NCBI GenBank assembly: GCA_004551485.1
Contig: SBLD01000005.1
Span: 186,001-250,000 of the forward strand
Direction: 5' to 3'
DNA length: 64,000 bases
Origin: Billgrantia azerbaijanica
GTDB taxonomy: Bacteria; Pseudomonadota; Gammaproteobacteria; Pseudomonadales; Halomonadaceae
Part shown: positions 27,467 through 35,357 of the stretch, one piece after another
Numbering within the stretch: position 1 is the first letter of the stretch
Layout of the letters: each line of letters begins with the position of its first letter
The notes under the pieces: model-generated
Told to the model about the DNA's origin: nothing
Database searches by the model: none
The model's input: the letters and a program-made list of their open reading frames with translations, nothing else
Position numbers and translations under genes: made by a program

Positions 27467-28129
27467 ATGCCTGGCACGACCTCCCTCCCCGCCATTTCGC
27501 CCGCCACCTCCTCCGTGCCCCTGCACTGGCAGGAGGCCCGGCACTGGCCGCAGCGCCGGCGCCTGGAACACTTGGTACGCCGTCGCTTCGCCGAGGAGCA
27601 CGGTGCCCGGGTCCGCCATTTCCTGCCGCGACTGTTCGGTCTCTGGCAGGGCGACCGGGCCCGGGCCGCGGTGGGCCTGCGCGCCGCGCACACCGGCCCG
27701 CTCTTCCAGGAGCGCTACCTGGACGACAGCGCCGAGGCGCTCCTGGCCGCGCGCTTCGGCCAGGTCCTGCCACGCCGGGAGATCGCCGAGATCGGCAATC
27801 TGGCGAGCGCCCTCCCCGGGCTGCAGCGCCGGCTCTTCCTGCACCTGGTGGCGCAGCTGGCGCAGGAGGGCCTCGCCTGGCTGCTGTTCACCGCCACCCC
27901 GCAGGTGGCCAACGGCATCCGCCGCCTGGGCCTCGAGCTCCATCCGCTGATGCCCGCCGACCCGGCGCGACTGGGTGACGAGCAGGCCGACTGGGGCCGC
28001 TACTACGCACACCGCCCCTGGGTGATGGCCGGCGACCTGCGCCGCGCCCACCGCGACCTGCTGGCGCGTGGCCTGCTGCCCCTGCGCCCGGAGTGCCGGA
28101 CGGAGGCCCCTCATGCCCGGCTCGCCTGA
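27467..28129 (+). CDS. Thermostable hemolysin-family protein (GNAT-like)
   Basis: A 220-residue protein. The family pattern is clear: RRFAEEHGARVRHFLPRLFGLW, GLRAAHTGPLFQERYLD, EIGNLASALPGLQRRLF, WLLFTATPQVANGIRRLGLE and WGRYYAHRPWVMAGDL. The family is named after Vibrio delta-VPH. To my knowledge its fold is related to GNAT acyltransferases and homoserine-lactone synthases, so an acyl-transfer role is more likely here than lysis. There is no signal peptide. It is the first of seven co-oriented genes and overlaps the acyl-AMP ligase by 17 bases, which suggests it uses the activated acyl group. The substrate is unknown. Confidence 0.75.
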   Translation: MPGTTSLPAISPATSSVPLHWQEARHWPQRRRLEHLVRRRFAEEHGARVRHFLPRLFGLWQGDRARAAVGLRAAHTGPLFQERYLDDSAEALLAARFGQVLPRREIAEIGNLASALPGLQRRLFLHLVAQLAQEGLAWLLFTATPQVANGIRRLGLELHPLMPADPARLGDEQADWGRYYAHRPWVMAGDLRRAHRDLLARGLLPLRPECRTEAPHARLA

Positions 28130-29570
28130 GCGCCTCCGCGTGCGGCTGGCGCGCCATGCCGTCGAGCGCCCCGAGCGGCCGGCACTGGCCGACGGCCAAC
28201 GCCAGGTCCGCTACGGCGACCTGCCGGCCGAGCTGGCATCACGCCGCCGGCGCCTGGCGCAGGTCGGGGCACGCCGCGTAGCCCTGGCACTCGACAACGG
28301 CATTGAGTGGGCGCTGTGGGACCTGGCCCTGCTGCTTGAAGGCCGAGTCCGGGTGCCGGTGCCCGCCTTCTTCACAGCCGCCCAGCGCCGTCACTTGGTA
28401 GCGCAGGCCGGGCTGGACGCCTGGATCGGCCCCGGCGGCGAGCCGTTCGGGTTCACCGACGTCGGCACCCCGGGCATCGTCACGCGTCGCGTCGCGACAC
28501 CACCCCCGCTGCATGCCGGCACCCACCAGATCACCTTCACGTCCGGTACCAGCGGGGCGCCCAAGGGCGTCTGCCTGGGTAACGCCGCGCCGCTGACGGT
28601 CGCCGAGAGCCTGGCGGAGGCGGTGGCGCCGCTGGCCATCGAACGCCACCTGGCGATGCTGCCGCTGGCCACCCTGCTGGAGAACATCGGCGGGCTCTAT
28701 GTGCCACTGTGGCTGGGCGCCACCGCCTGCCTGCCCGGGGTTGCCGAGCTCGGCTGGCGGGGCGCCAGCGGCTTCGACCCGCACCGAGCGCTGGCCACCA
28801 TCGACGCTTTCCGTCCTCACAGCCTGATCCTGGTGCCTCAGTTGCTCCAGGCCCTGGTGGCGGCCCGACCGCAGGCCCCACACGGCCTGCGCTTCGTCGC
28901 CGTGGGCGGCGCCCGGGTCGCCGACACCCTGCTGGCGCAGGCGCACTCGGGAGGCTGGCCGGTCTTCGAGGGCTACGGCCTCTCGGAGTGCGCCTCGGTA
29001 GTCTGCCTCAACCGCCCCGACGAGCCCGCCTGTGGCGTGGGCCGCCCCCTCCCCCACGCCCGCGTCCGGGTGGACCCCGCGGGGGAGGTCCACGTCCGGG
29101 GCGCCACCATGCTGGGCTATCTTGGCGAAGCGGCGGCCGGCGACTGGCACGCCAGCGGCGACCTGGGCCACTGGCAGGGCCGGGCCCTGATGCTGGAGGG
29201 GCGGCGCCGCGAGGTCTTCATCACCGCCTATGGCCGCAACGTCGACCCGCAGTGGGTCGAGGGCGAGCTCTGCGCCCAGCCGGCCATCGCCCAGGCACTG
29301 GTGCACGGCGAGGCACTGCCCGGGAACCGCGCCCTGCTCGTGCCGGCGCCCTCCGCGCTCGACGACCGTCACCTGGCCGAGGCGGTGGCCGCCGCCAACG
29401 CCACCCTGCCCGACTACGCCCGGGTCCGGGAGTGGCGCCGCAGTGCCCCCTTCACCCCTGCCAACCACCAGCTGACGGCCAACGGCCGCCTGCACCGCGA
29501 CGCCATCCTCGCCGCCCACGGCGACTGGCTGTGTGCCGCCCCTGACTCGATGGAAGGAGAATCCTCATGA
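28113..29570 (+). CDS. AMP-binding acyl-adenylate ligase
   Basis: A 485-residue member of the adenylate-forming (ANL) superfamily, shorter than long-chain acyl-CoA ligases (about 560). Core motifs are TFTSGTSGAPKGV (phosphate loop, about 146-158), YGLSECASV, WHASGDLG and GRRREVFITAYGRNV. The C-terminal A10 region reads LTANGRLHRDAI; the position of the catalytic Lys appears to be Arg. By family it activates a carboxylic acid as an acyl-AMP for transfer to CoA or another acceptor. It overlaps the hemolysin-like gene by 17 bases and the oxidase gene by four. No carrier protein gene is nearby. Confidence 0.82.
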   Translation: MPGSPERLRVRLARHAVERPERPALADGQRQVRYGDLPAELASRRRRLAQVGARRVALALDNGIEWALWDLALLLEGRVRVPVPAFFTAAQRRHLVAQAGLDAWIGPGGEPFGFTDVGTPGIVTRRVATPPPLHAGTHQITFTSGTSGAPKGVCLGNAAPLTVAESLAEAVAPLAIERHLAMLPLATLLENIGGLYVPLWLGATACLPGVAELGWRGASGFDPHRALATIDAFRPHSLILVPQLLQALVAARPQAPHGLRFVAVGGARVADTLLAQAHSGGWPVFEGYGLSECASVVCLNRPDEPACGVGRPLPHARVRVDPAGEVHVRGATMLGYLGEAAAGDWHASGDLGHWQGRALMLEGRRREVFITAYGRNVDPQWVEGELCAQPAIAQALVHGEALPGNRALLVPAPSALDDRHLAEAVAAANATLPDYARVREWRRSAPFTPANHQLTANGRLHRDAILAAHGDWLCAAPDSMEGESS

Positions 29571-30262
29571 CCCCGTACCAGCAACTGCAGGACGCCACCC
29601 GCGCCGAGCGTGACTGGCTGCTGGCCACCCCCCTGCTGACCCGCGCCCTGGCCGGCCAGGTCACCCGCGAGGAGTACCTGGCCTTTCTCGGCCAGGCCTA
29701 CCACCACGTGCGCTTCACGGTGCCGCTGATGATGGCCTGCGGCTCCCGCCTGCCCGAACGCCTCGACTGGCTGCGCGACGCGCTGGTGGCGTACATCGCG
29801 GAGGAGCACGGCCACGAGCAGTGGATCCTCGACGACATCCGCGCCGCCGGGGGCGATCCGGATGCCGCGACCCAGGCGGCGCCGCACCCCGCCACGCGGC
29901 TATTGGTCGCCGCCGTGCGCGACGCAATCGCACACGGCAACCCGGTGGGTTTCTTCGGCATGGTGCAGGTGCTCGAGGGCACCAGCACCGCGCTCGCCAC
30001 CCAGGCCGCCGAGCGACTCCAGGCGAGCCTCGACCTGCCCGACGACGCGGTGCGCTACCTGACCTCCCACGGCAGCCTGGACATCGGCCACCTGGCCTTC
30101 TTCGAGGGGCTGGTGAACCGCCTGACAGGGGAGGACCTGCGGGCGGTCATCGACACGGCGCGCCTGGTCTATCGCCTCTATGGCGCCATGTTCCGCGGGA
30201 TCGAGGCCCGCTGCGCCGGTGGCAGCGCCACCCGGGAGCTCGCCCATGTGCTGGTTCCGTAA
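29567..30262 (+). CDS. Haem-oxygenase-like diiron oxidase (TenA-like fold)
   Basis: A 231-residue all-helical protein. Candidate metal ligands match the HDO superfamily: EEHGHEQW (about 79-86), E in VQVLEGTSTAL, and HGSLDIGH (H-x3-D-x2-H, about 166-173), as in CADD and UndA. Known members use Fe and O2 for oxidative C-C or C-N bond chemistry; UndA makes 1-undecene from lauric acid. The neighbouring acyl ligase suggests an acyl substrate, but this is inference. Its start overlaps the ligase stop by four bases and its end overlaps the SDR gene by 17. Confidence 0.8.
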   Translation: MTPYQQLQDATRAERDWLLATPLLTRALAGQVTREEYLAFLGQAYHHVRFTVPLMMACGSRLPERLDWLRDALVAYIAEEHGHEQWILDDIRAAGGDPDAATQAAPHPATRLLVAAVRDAIAHGNPVGFFGMVQVLEGTSTALATQAAERLQASLDLPDDAVRYLTSHGSLDIGHLAFFEGLVNRLTGEDLRAVIDTARLVYRLYGAMFRGIEARCAGGSATRELAHVLVP

Positions 30263-31073
30263 ACCGCTGCCCGAGGGCGGCTGGCCCGCCCAGCGGATCC
30301 TGGTCACTGGCGCCAGCGGCGGCATCGGCCAGGCCCTGGTCGATGAGTTCGCCGCCGCCGGGGCCCGGCTCCTGGTTAGCGGGCGGCGCGCCGAGGTGCT
30401 CGACATGCTGGAGGCCCGCTACCCGGAGCAGGTGACGGCGCTGGCCGCCGACCTGACCCGGGTCGAGGAACGCCAGCAGCTGGTCAAGGTGGCCACCCGA
30501 GACGGCTGCAACCTGCTGGTCAATGCCGCCGGGGTGAACCGCATGGGCTTCTTCGCGACGTGCAGCGACGACGAGATCGAGCGCCTGGTCACCCTCAACC
30601 TGACCGCCACCCTGCAGTTGACCCGGGCCCTGCTGCCACTGTTGATGGCAGCGCGGCAGGGCTGGGTCGTCAACCTCGGCTCCACCTTCGGCACCCTGGG
30701 CTACCCCGGCCAGGTCGGCTACTGCGCCACCAAGTTCGCCCTGCGCGGCTTCAGCCAGGCGCTGCGCCGCGAACTCACCGACACCCGGGTGCGCGTCCTG
30801 TACGTGTCGCCACGCGCCACCCGTACCGCCATGAACGCCCCCTCGGTGGAGGCCATGAACGCCGCCCTGGGCAACGCCATGGACAGCCCCGCCCAGGTGG
30901 CCCGGGCGGTACGCCGCGCCATCGAACGGGGCCGCAATGAGGCCCAGTTGGGCCGTCCCGAGCGGCTCTACGTGCGCCTCAACGCCTTGGTACCGGGCCT
31001 GGTCGACCGCGCCCTGGCTCGCCAGCTGCCCGTCATCCGCCGCTTCCTCGCCCCATCGGAGCAAGCCTCATGA
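30246..31073 (+). CDS. SDR-family oxidoreductase
   Basis: A 275-residue classical short-chain dehydrogenase/reductase. The NAD(P) loop is LVTGASGGIGQAL (about 19-31), followed by NAAG, then the catalytic Ser in NLGSTFGTLGYPGQ and YCATK (Y-x3-K). SGRR after the second strand favours NADPH. About 50 extra C-terminal residues (RLYVRLNALVPGLVDRAL) look amphipathic and may associate with membrane. It overlaps the diiron oxidase gene by 17 bases and the TPR gene by four. It likely reduces or oxidises a pathway intermediate; substrate unknown. Confidence 0.85.
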   Translation: MCWFRKPLPEGGWPAQRILVTGASGGIGQALVDEFAAAGARLLVSGRRAEVLDMLEARYPEQVTALAADLTRVEERQQLVKVATRDGCNLLVNAAGVNRMGFFATCSDDEIERLVTLNLTATLQLTRALLPLLMAARQGWVVNLGSTFGTLGYPGQVGYCATKFALRGFSQALRRELTDTRVRVLYVSPRATRTAMNAPSVEAMNAALGNAMDSPAQVARAVRRAIERGRNEAQLGRPERLYVRLNALVPGLVDRALARQLPVIRRFLAPSEQAS

Positions 31074-31738
31074 GCACCACCGCCCTGACACGCCGACTCG
31101 CCGCGCTCGCCCTCTCCCTGACCCTGGTCGGGGGCCTCGTTCCATCGGTCGTCGCCGCCGATGAGCCGGCGGTTGCCGAGGCACTCGCCCGTCTGCAGGC
31201 TCGCTGGGCCGAAATCCAGTACGAGCTGCCCGACGCGCAGCAGGCGGACGCCTTCGCCGCCCTGGGCGACGACGCCGAACGCCTGCTGGAGGCGCATCCC
31301 CGCGCCGCCGAGCTGCACATCTGGGCCGGCATCGTGCGCTCCACCCAGGCCGGCGCCCGCGGCGGCCTCGGCGCCCTCGGGCTGGTCAAGCAGGCACGGG
31401 CCCACCTGGAAACCGCCCTGGCGATCGACCCGATGGCGCTTAACGGCTCGGCCTACACCAGCCTGGGGGCGCTGTACTATCAGGTGCCCGGGTGGCCGTT
31501 GGGCTTCGGCGACGACGACAAGGCCGAGCGGCTTCTCGAGCGGGCGCTGTCGATCAACCCCGACGGACTCGACAGCCTCTACTTCTGGGGCGACTATCTG
31601 CACGAGCAGGGCCGCGACGCCGAGGCGCGGCAGGCCCTGGAGAAGGCCCTGCAGGCGCCGCCCCGCCCCGGCCGTGAGCTCGCCGATGCCGGACGCCGCG
31701 AGGAGGTTCGCCGGCTGCTGACCCGACTGGAGGAGTGA
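31070..31738 (+). CDS. Secreted TPR-repeat protein
   Basis: A 222-residue protein with a Sec signal peptide (LAALALSLTLVGGLVPSVVAA, cleavage near residue 30). TPR-like helical pairs follow (ARAHLETALAIDPMALNGSAYTSLG; DKAERLLERALSINPDGLDSLYFWGDYLHEQGRDAEARQALEKAL). It appears periplasmic. It is the last structural gene before the two-component pair, ten bases upstream of the regulator. It could be a scaffold or sensor accessory for the pathway; nothing shows a specific partner. Confidence 0.75.
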   Translation: MSTTALTRRLAALALSLTLVGGLVPSVVAADEPAVAEALARLQARWAEIQYELPDAQQADAFAALGDDAERLLEAHPRAAELHIWAGIVRSTQAGARGGLGALGLVKQARAHLETALAIDPMALNGSAYTSLGALYYQVPGWPLGFGDDDKAERLLERALSINPDGLDSLYFWGDYLHEQGRDAEARQALEKALQAPPRPGRELADAGRREEVRRLLTRLEE

Positions 31739-31748
31739 CCACCGCCCC

Positions 31749-32429
31749 ATGCGCATCCTGCTGGTAGAGGACGACCCGAGCCTGGCCTCGGGCATTCGCC
31801 TGGCCCTCAAGTCCGAGCACTACACCGTGGACCACCTGGCCGATGGCACCGCGGCCCTGGCCGCCCTGACCGACGGCGAACCCTTCAACGCCGTGATCCT
31901 CGACCTGGGGCTGCCCGGCCTCGACGGCATGCAGGTGCTCGCCGGCGCGCGACGCCACGGCAGCCGGGTCCCGGTGCTGGTGCTCACCGCCCGGGATGCC
32001 ATCGACGATCGTATCGCCGGGCTCGATACCGGGGCCGACGACTACTTGGTCAAGCCCTTCGAGGTCGCGGAGCTGAAGGCGCGGCTGCGCGCCCTCCTCC
32101 GCCGCAGCCGGGGGCAGGCCAGCAGCGTGCTGGAGTGCCGCGGCCTGCGCCTGGATCCGGCCACCCGCGGCGTCAGCTATCGAGGAGAGCCGATCGCCCT
32201 GTCGCGCCGCGAGTTCACCCTGCTGGAGGAGTTCATGAGCCATCCCGGGCGTGTCTTCACCCGCGACACCCTGACCCGGCTGGTCTACGGCTGGGACGAG
32301 GACGTGGAGAGCAACGCCATCGAGGTCCACGTCCACCACCTGAGGCGCAAGCTGTTCCCCGGGCTGATCCGCACCCTGCGCGGCATCGGCTACGTAATGG
32401 ACAAGACCGAGCCGGGCGTCGATGCATGA
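31749..32429 (+). CDS. QseB/PmrA-like response regulator
   Basis: A 226-residue OmpR-family regulator. The receiver has LLVEDDPSLASGI, D52 in VILDLGLPGLDG, TARD and LVKPFEVAELKARLRALLRR. The DNA-binding domain has SRREFTLLEEFMSHPGRVFTR, then SNAIEVHVHHLRRKL and TLRGIGYVM, which is the QseB/PmrA/TctD signature. Its stop overlaps the kinase start by four bases. The recognition family predicts CTTAA-type boxes, and one lies at 27406 before the first gene of this operon. Confidence 0.87.
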   Translation: MRILLVEDDPSLASGIRLALKSEHYTVDHLADGTAALAALTDGEPFNAVILDLGLPGLDGMQVLAGARRHGSRVPVLVLTARDAIDDRIAGLDTGADDYLVKPFEVAELKARLRALLRRSRGQASSVLECRGLRLDPATRGVSYRGEPIALSRREFTLLEEFMSHPGRVFTRDTLTRLVYGWDEDVESNAIEVHVHHLRRKLFPGLIRTLRGIGYVMDKTEPGVDA

Positions 32430-33814
32430 GTTCCATCCGCCAACGCACGCTATGGGTCGTCCTGCTGGTCTTCGGCGTGAGCATGCTGGCCATCGGCCTG
32501 GTCAGCTACCACTACGCCGCCCACGAGATCGAGGAGCTCTACGACGCCAACCTGGCCCAGAGTGCCCGGCTGCTGGAGGGCCTGAGCCAGACCCCGCTGC
32601 CCAGCGAGCGGCGCGAGGCGCTGCTCGCCAGCCTGGAAAGCGCCCTGCAGCGGGCCGAACGGTCCGACAAGCGCCTCGCCGGCCACCGCTACGAGAGCAA
32701 GCTGGCGTTCCAGCTCTGGGACGACGATCGCCTCGTGCTGCGCTCGTCCAGCGCCCCGCTCATGCCCTTCACCGACCAGCCGCCCGGCTACACCCACAGC
32801 CGCGTCGAGGCGCATGACTGGCGGGTCTACGTGCTGGACGTCGCCGGTGCCTCGCGGCGCGTGATGGTGGCGGAGCGCGACGACGTGCGCGGCGAGCTGA
32901 TCCGCGCCATGGCCCTGCGCACCCTGCTGCCCGACCTGATCGGCCTGCCGCTGCTGGCCCTGCTGCTGTGGTGGGCCACCGGCTGGGGGCTGCGCCCCCT
33001 GTCGCAGATGGCGGCCCAGATCCGCAGCCGCGATCCCAGCAACCTCCAGCCGCTGACGCTGCGACCGCTGCCGCGGGAACTGGAGACCATCGCCGGCGCC
33101 CTGAACCGCCTGCTGGAGCGCATCCGCCGGCTGCGGGTGCGCGAGAAGCGCTTCATCGCCGATGCGGCCCACGAGCTGCGCACCCCCCTGGCAGTCCTCG
33201 ACCTGCACGCCCAGAACGCCCTGGCCGCCAAGACCCCCGAGGATCGCCGCGAAGCCCTGACGGAGCTGCGAGCCGGGGTGGCCCGGGCCACCCGCCTGGT
33301 CGCCCAGCTGTTGACCCTGGCGCGCCTGGACCCGGCGGAGGAAACGCGCACCGACCATCGGCCTGCCGACGCCTTGAGCGAGGTGCGCGAGGCGCTGGCC
33401 AAGCTGTCACCGCTGGCGGCCGAGCGCCACCAGACACTGCAGCTGGAGGCCGACGAGGCGAACGACTGGTCACTGGACGAGGAACCCGGCGCCATCGACA
33501 CCCTGATCCAGAACCTGGTCGGCAATGCCCTGCAGCACTCTCCCGACCATGGCCAAGTCCGCATCGCCCTGACCCAGGACGAGCGCGCCTTGCACCTGAC
33601 CATCGACGACGAGGGGCCGGGCGTTCCCGCGGCACAGCGCGCCAGGGTCGTCGAACGCTTCCATCGTGCCGGCCCCGGGGCCGGTGCCGGCCTCGGGCTC
33701 TCCATCGTCGACCGGGTGCTGCAGCGCCACGGCGGCGCCCTGGCCCTGGCGGACGCCCCCGGCGGCGGGCTGCGGGTGATCGCCACCCTGGCCCGACGCC
33801 AACCGGTCGCCTGA
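32426..33814 (+). CDS. QseC-like sensor histidine kinase
   Basis: A 462-residue kinase. Transmembrane helices lie at about 9-28 and 167-187, flanking a periplasmic sensor domain of about 135 residues similar to the TctE/QseC input domain. The phosphoacceptor is H249 in DAAHELRTPLAVL. ATP boxes are NLVGNALQHSP, DDEGPGVP and GAGLGLSIVDRVLQRHGG. It is the final gene of the seven-gene operon and presumably senses the pathway product, precursor or an envelope signal. Confidence 0.87.
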   Translation: MSSIRQRTLWVVLLVFGVSMLAIGLVSYHYAAHEIEELYDANLAQSARLLEGLSQTPLPSERREALLASLESALQRAERSDKRLAGHRYESKLAFQLWDDDRLVLRSSSAPLMPFTDQPPGYTHSRVEAHDWRVYVLDVAGASRRVMVAERDDVRGELIRAMALRTLLPDLIGLPLLALLLWWATGWGLRPLSQMAAQIRSRDPSNLQPLTLRPLPRELETIAGALNRLLERIRRLRVREKRFIADAAHELRTPLAVLDLHAQNALAAKTPEDRREALTELRAGVARATRLVAQLLTLARLDPAEETRTDHRPADALSEVREALAKLSPLAAERHQTLQLEADEANDWSLDEEPGAIDTLIQNLVGNALQHSPDHGQVRIALTQDERALHLTIDDEGPGVPAAQRARVVERFHRAGPGAGAGLGLSIVDRVLQRHGGALALADAPGGGLRVIATLARRQPVA

Positions 33815-33898
33815 GCGCGTCGCAGTCAGCGTCATCTGCTGCCGGCCTTACTGGAAGAGGGCAACACCGCCTTGACGCCGACGACTCACCGCCTAAAC

Positions 33899-33916
33899 TG
33901 ACTGACCAGTCAGTCA
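33899..33916. promoter_or_regulatory. Palindromic operator upstream of tetR-type gene
   Basis: TGACTGAC-CA-GTCAGTCA is an 8-bp perfect inverted repeat with a two-base centre, ending 15 bases before the TetR start. This size and position are typical of TetR-family operators, so negative autoregulation is likely. Confidence 0.7.
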
Positions 33917-33931
33917 CTGGAGAGACGGGCC

Positions 33932-34549
33932 ATGCCACCGCGTATCGCCGACGCCGAGACGCGTCGGGAGCAGATCAGCCGCGCCGCCATCGAGGTCTTC
34001 GCCCGGGATGGCTTCCAGGGTGCCGCCGTGAGCGACATCGCCACCGCGGCGGGCCTGAGCAAGGGGTCCATCTACCGCTACTTCGACGACAAGGAGGCGC
34101 TGTTCCACGCCGCCTTCGCGGCGGTGCAAAAGCAGCTGCTGCACGACTGCACCACGGCCATCGACGCCCAGGAGCGCGCCTGGGACAAGCTCACCGCCGG
34201 TGTGACCGTGAGCGTGGAGGCGCTGCAACGCCATATCGCCCTCTATCCCCTGACCCTGGAGTTCTGGGCCGCCGCCAGCGCCGGACCGGCCCGCGAGCGC
34301 CTTGGTGCGGTGATGGCGGGCATGTATGGGGAGTTCCGCGAGTTGGTCATGACCCTGCTGCGGCAAGGCCAGGCCGAGGGAGACCTCGACCGGACCCTGG
34401 ATGTCGAAGCCACCGCCGCCTGGCTGGTGGGGAGCCTGGACGGCCTGCTGCTCCAGCACTGGTTCGACCCCGCCGTCGATCCCCGCGCCAGCGCCGCGAG
34501 CCTGCTGTCCATCCTGCGCCAGGGCATGGCAAAGGCCCCCGAGACCTAG
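33932..34549 (+). CDS. TetR/AcrR-family transcriptional regulator
   Basis: A 205-residue regulator. The helix-turn-helix domain is at residues 10-55 (REQISRAAIEVFARDGFQGAAVSDIATAAGLSKG in sequence, then SIYRYFDDKEALF). The C-terminal ligand domain contains LEFWAAASAGPARERL and LVGSLDGLLLQHW, as in TetR_C_6/YcdC-like proteins. A perfect palindrome overlaps its promoter region. It is 118 bases after the kinase gene and 49 before a DUF4336 gene on the same strand, which it probably controls. The ligand is unknown. Confidence 0.88.
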   Translation: MPPRIADAETRREQISRAAIEVFARDGFQGAAVSDIATAAGLSKGSIYRYFDDKEALFHAAFAAVQKQLLHDCTTAIDAQERAWDKLTAGVTVSVEALQRHIALYPLTLEFWAAASAGPARERLGAVMAGMYGEFRELVMTLLRQGQAEGDLDRTLDVEATAAWLVGSLDGLLLQHWFDPAVDPRASAASLLSILRQGMAKAPET

Positions 34550-34598
34550 GAGCCCCACGTCGCCCGATCCCTCAACCGTTCGACCGCAAGGAAGCGAG

Positions 34599-35333
34599 AT
34601 GCCCCCACGCGAGCGCCTGGAACACGTCGACACCAATGTCTGGCTGGTGGAGGGACCGCCGGTCAGCTTCTACGGCTTCCCCTACCCCACGCGCATGGTG
34701 ATCATCCGCCTGCCGGACGGCGCGCTCTGGGTATGGTCGCCCATTGCGCTGGATGACGCCCTCGCCGAGCAGGTCGCCAGCCTGGGCCCGGTCGCCCACC
34801 TGGTCAGCCCCAACAAGCTCCACCACCTGAGCCTGGCAGCGTGGCAGGCAGCGTTTCCCGAGGCCGAGCTATGGGGACCGCCCTCCACGCTCCGCAAGCG
34901 CAGCGACCTGCGCTTCGCCGCCCCCCTGGGCGACGCCCCGCCGGCCGCCTGGCGGGGCACCATCGAGCAGGTCTGGTTCCGCGGCTCCCCCCTGCTCGAC
35001 GAAGTGCTGTTCTTCCATCTTCCCTCGCGCACGGCCCTGCTGGCCGACCTGAGCGAGGCCCTGGACCACGGCTTCCTGCGCCGGCATTGGGCGCCGTGGC
35101 AACGCGCCATTGCCCGCGCCTGGGGCATCACCGAGTCAGCCGGCAAGGCACCGCTGGAAGTGCGCCTCTCCACGATTCACCGTCGGACGGCACGGGCCGC
35201 GGTCCAGAGGCTGATCGACCTCGGGCCCGACAAGGTCATCATGGCTCACGGCACCTGGCGACGGCACGACGGCCAAACCTTTCTCGAGCAGTCATTCGCA
35301 TGGCTGGGTGTAGAACGCTCACCCCGTGGGTGA
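34599..35333 (+). CDS. DUF4336 domain protein
   Basis: A 244-residue protein with the DUF4336 pattern: LEHVDTNVWLVEGPPVSFYGFPYPTRMVIIRL (across about 8-39), ALWVWSPIALDDALAEQV, HLVSPNKLHHLSLAAW and VIMAHG. These resemble a metallo-beta-lactamase fold, with HLVSPNKLHH in the place of the HxHxDH motif, so the metal site is degenerate. The start at 34599 follows AAGGAAGCGAG. It is downstream of the TetR gene in a likely two-gene operon. Function is unknown. Confidence 0.7.
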   Translation: MPPRERLEHVDTNVWLVEGPPVSFYGFPYPTRMVIIRLPDGALWVWSPIALDDALAEQVASLGPVAHLVSPNKLHHLSLAAWQAAFPEAELWGPPSTLRKRSDLRFAAPLGDAPPAAWRGTIEQVWFRGSPLLDEVLFFHLPSRTALLADLSEALDHGFLRRHWAPWQRAIARAWGITESAGKAPLEVRLSTIHRRTARAAVQRLIDLGPDKVIMAHGTWRRHDGQTFLEQSFAWLGVERSPRG

Positions 35334-35357
35334 GGAGACGATAAGGAGCGAAAAATC

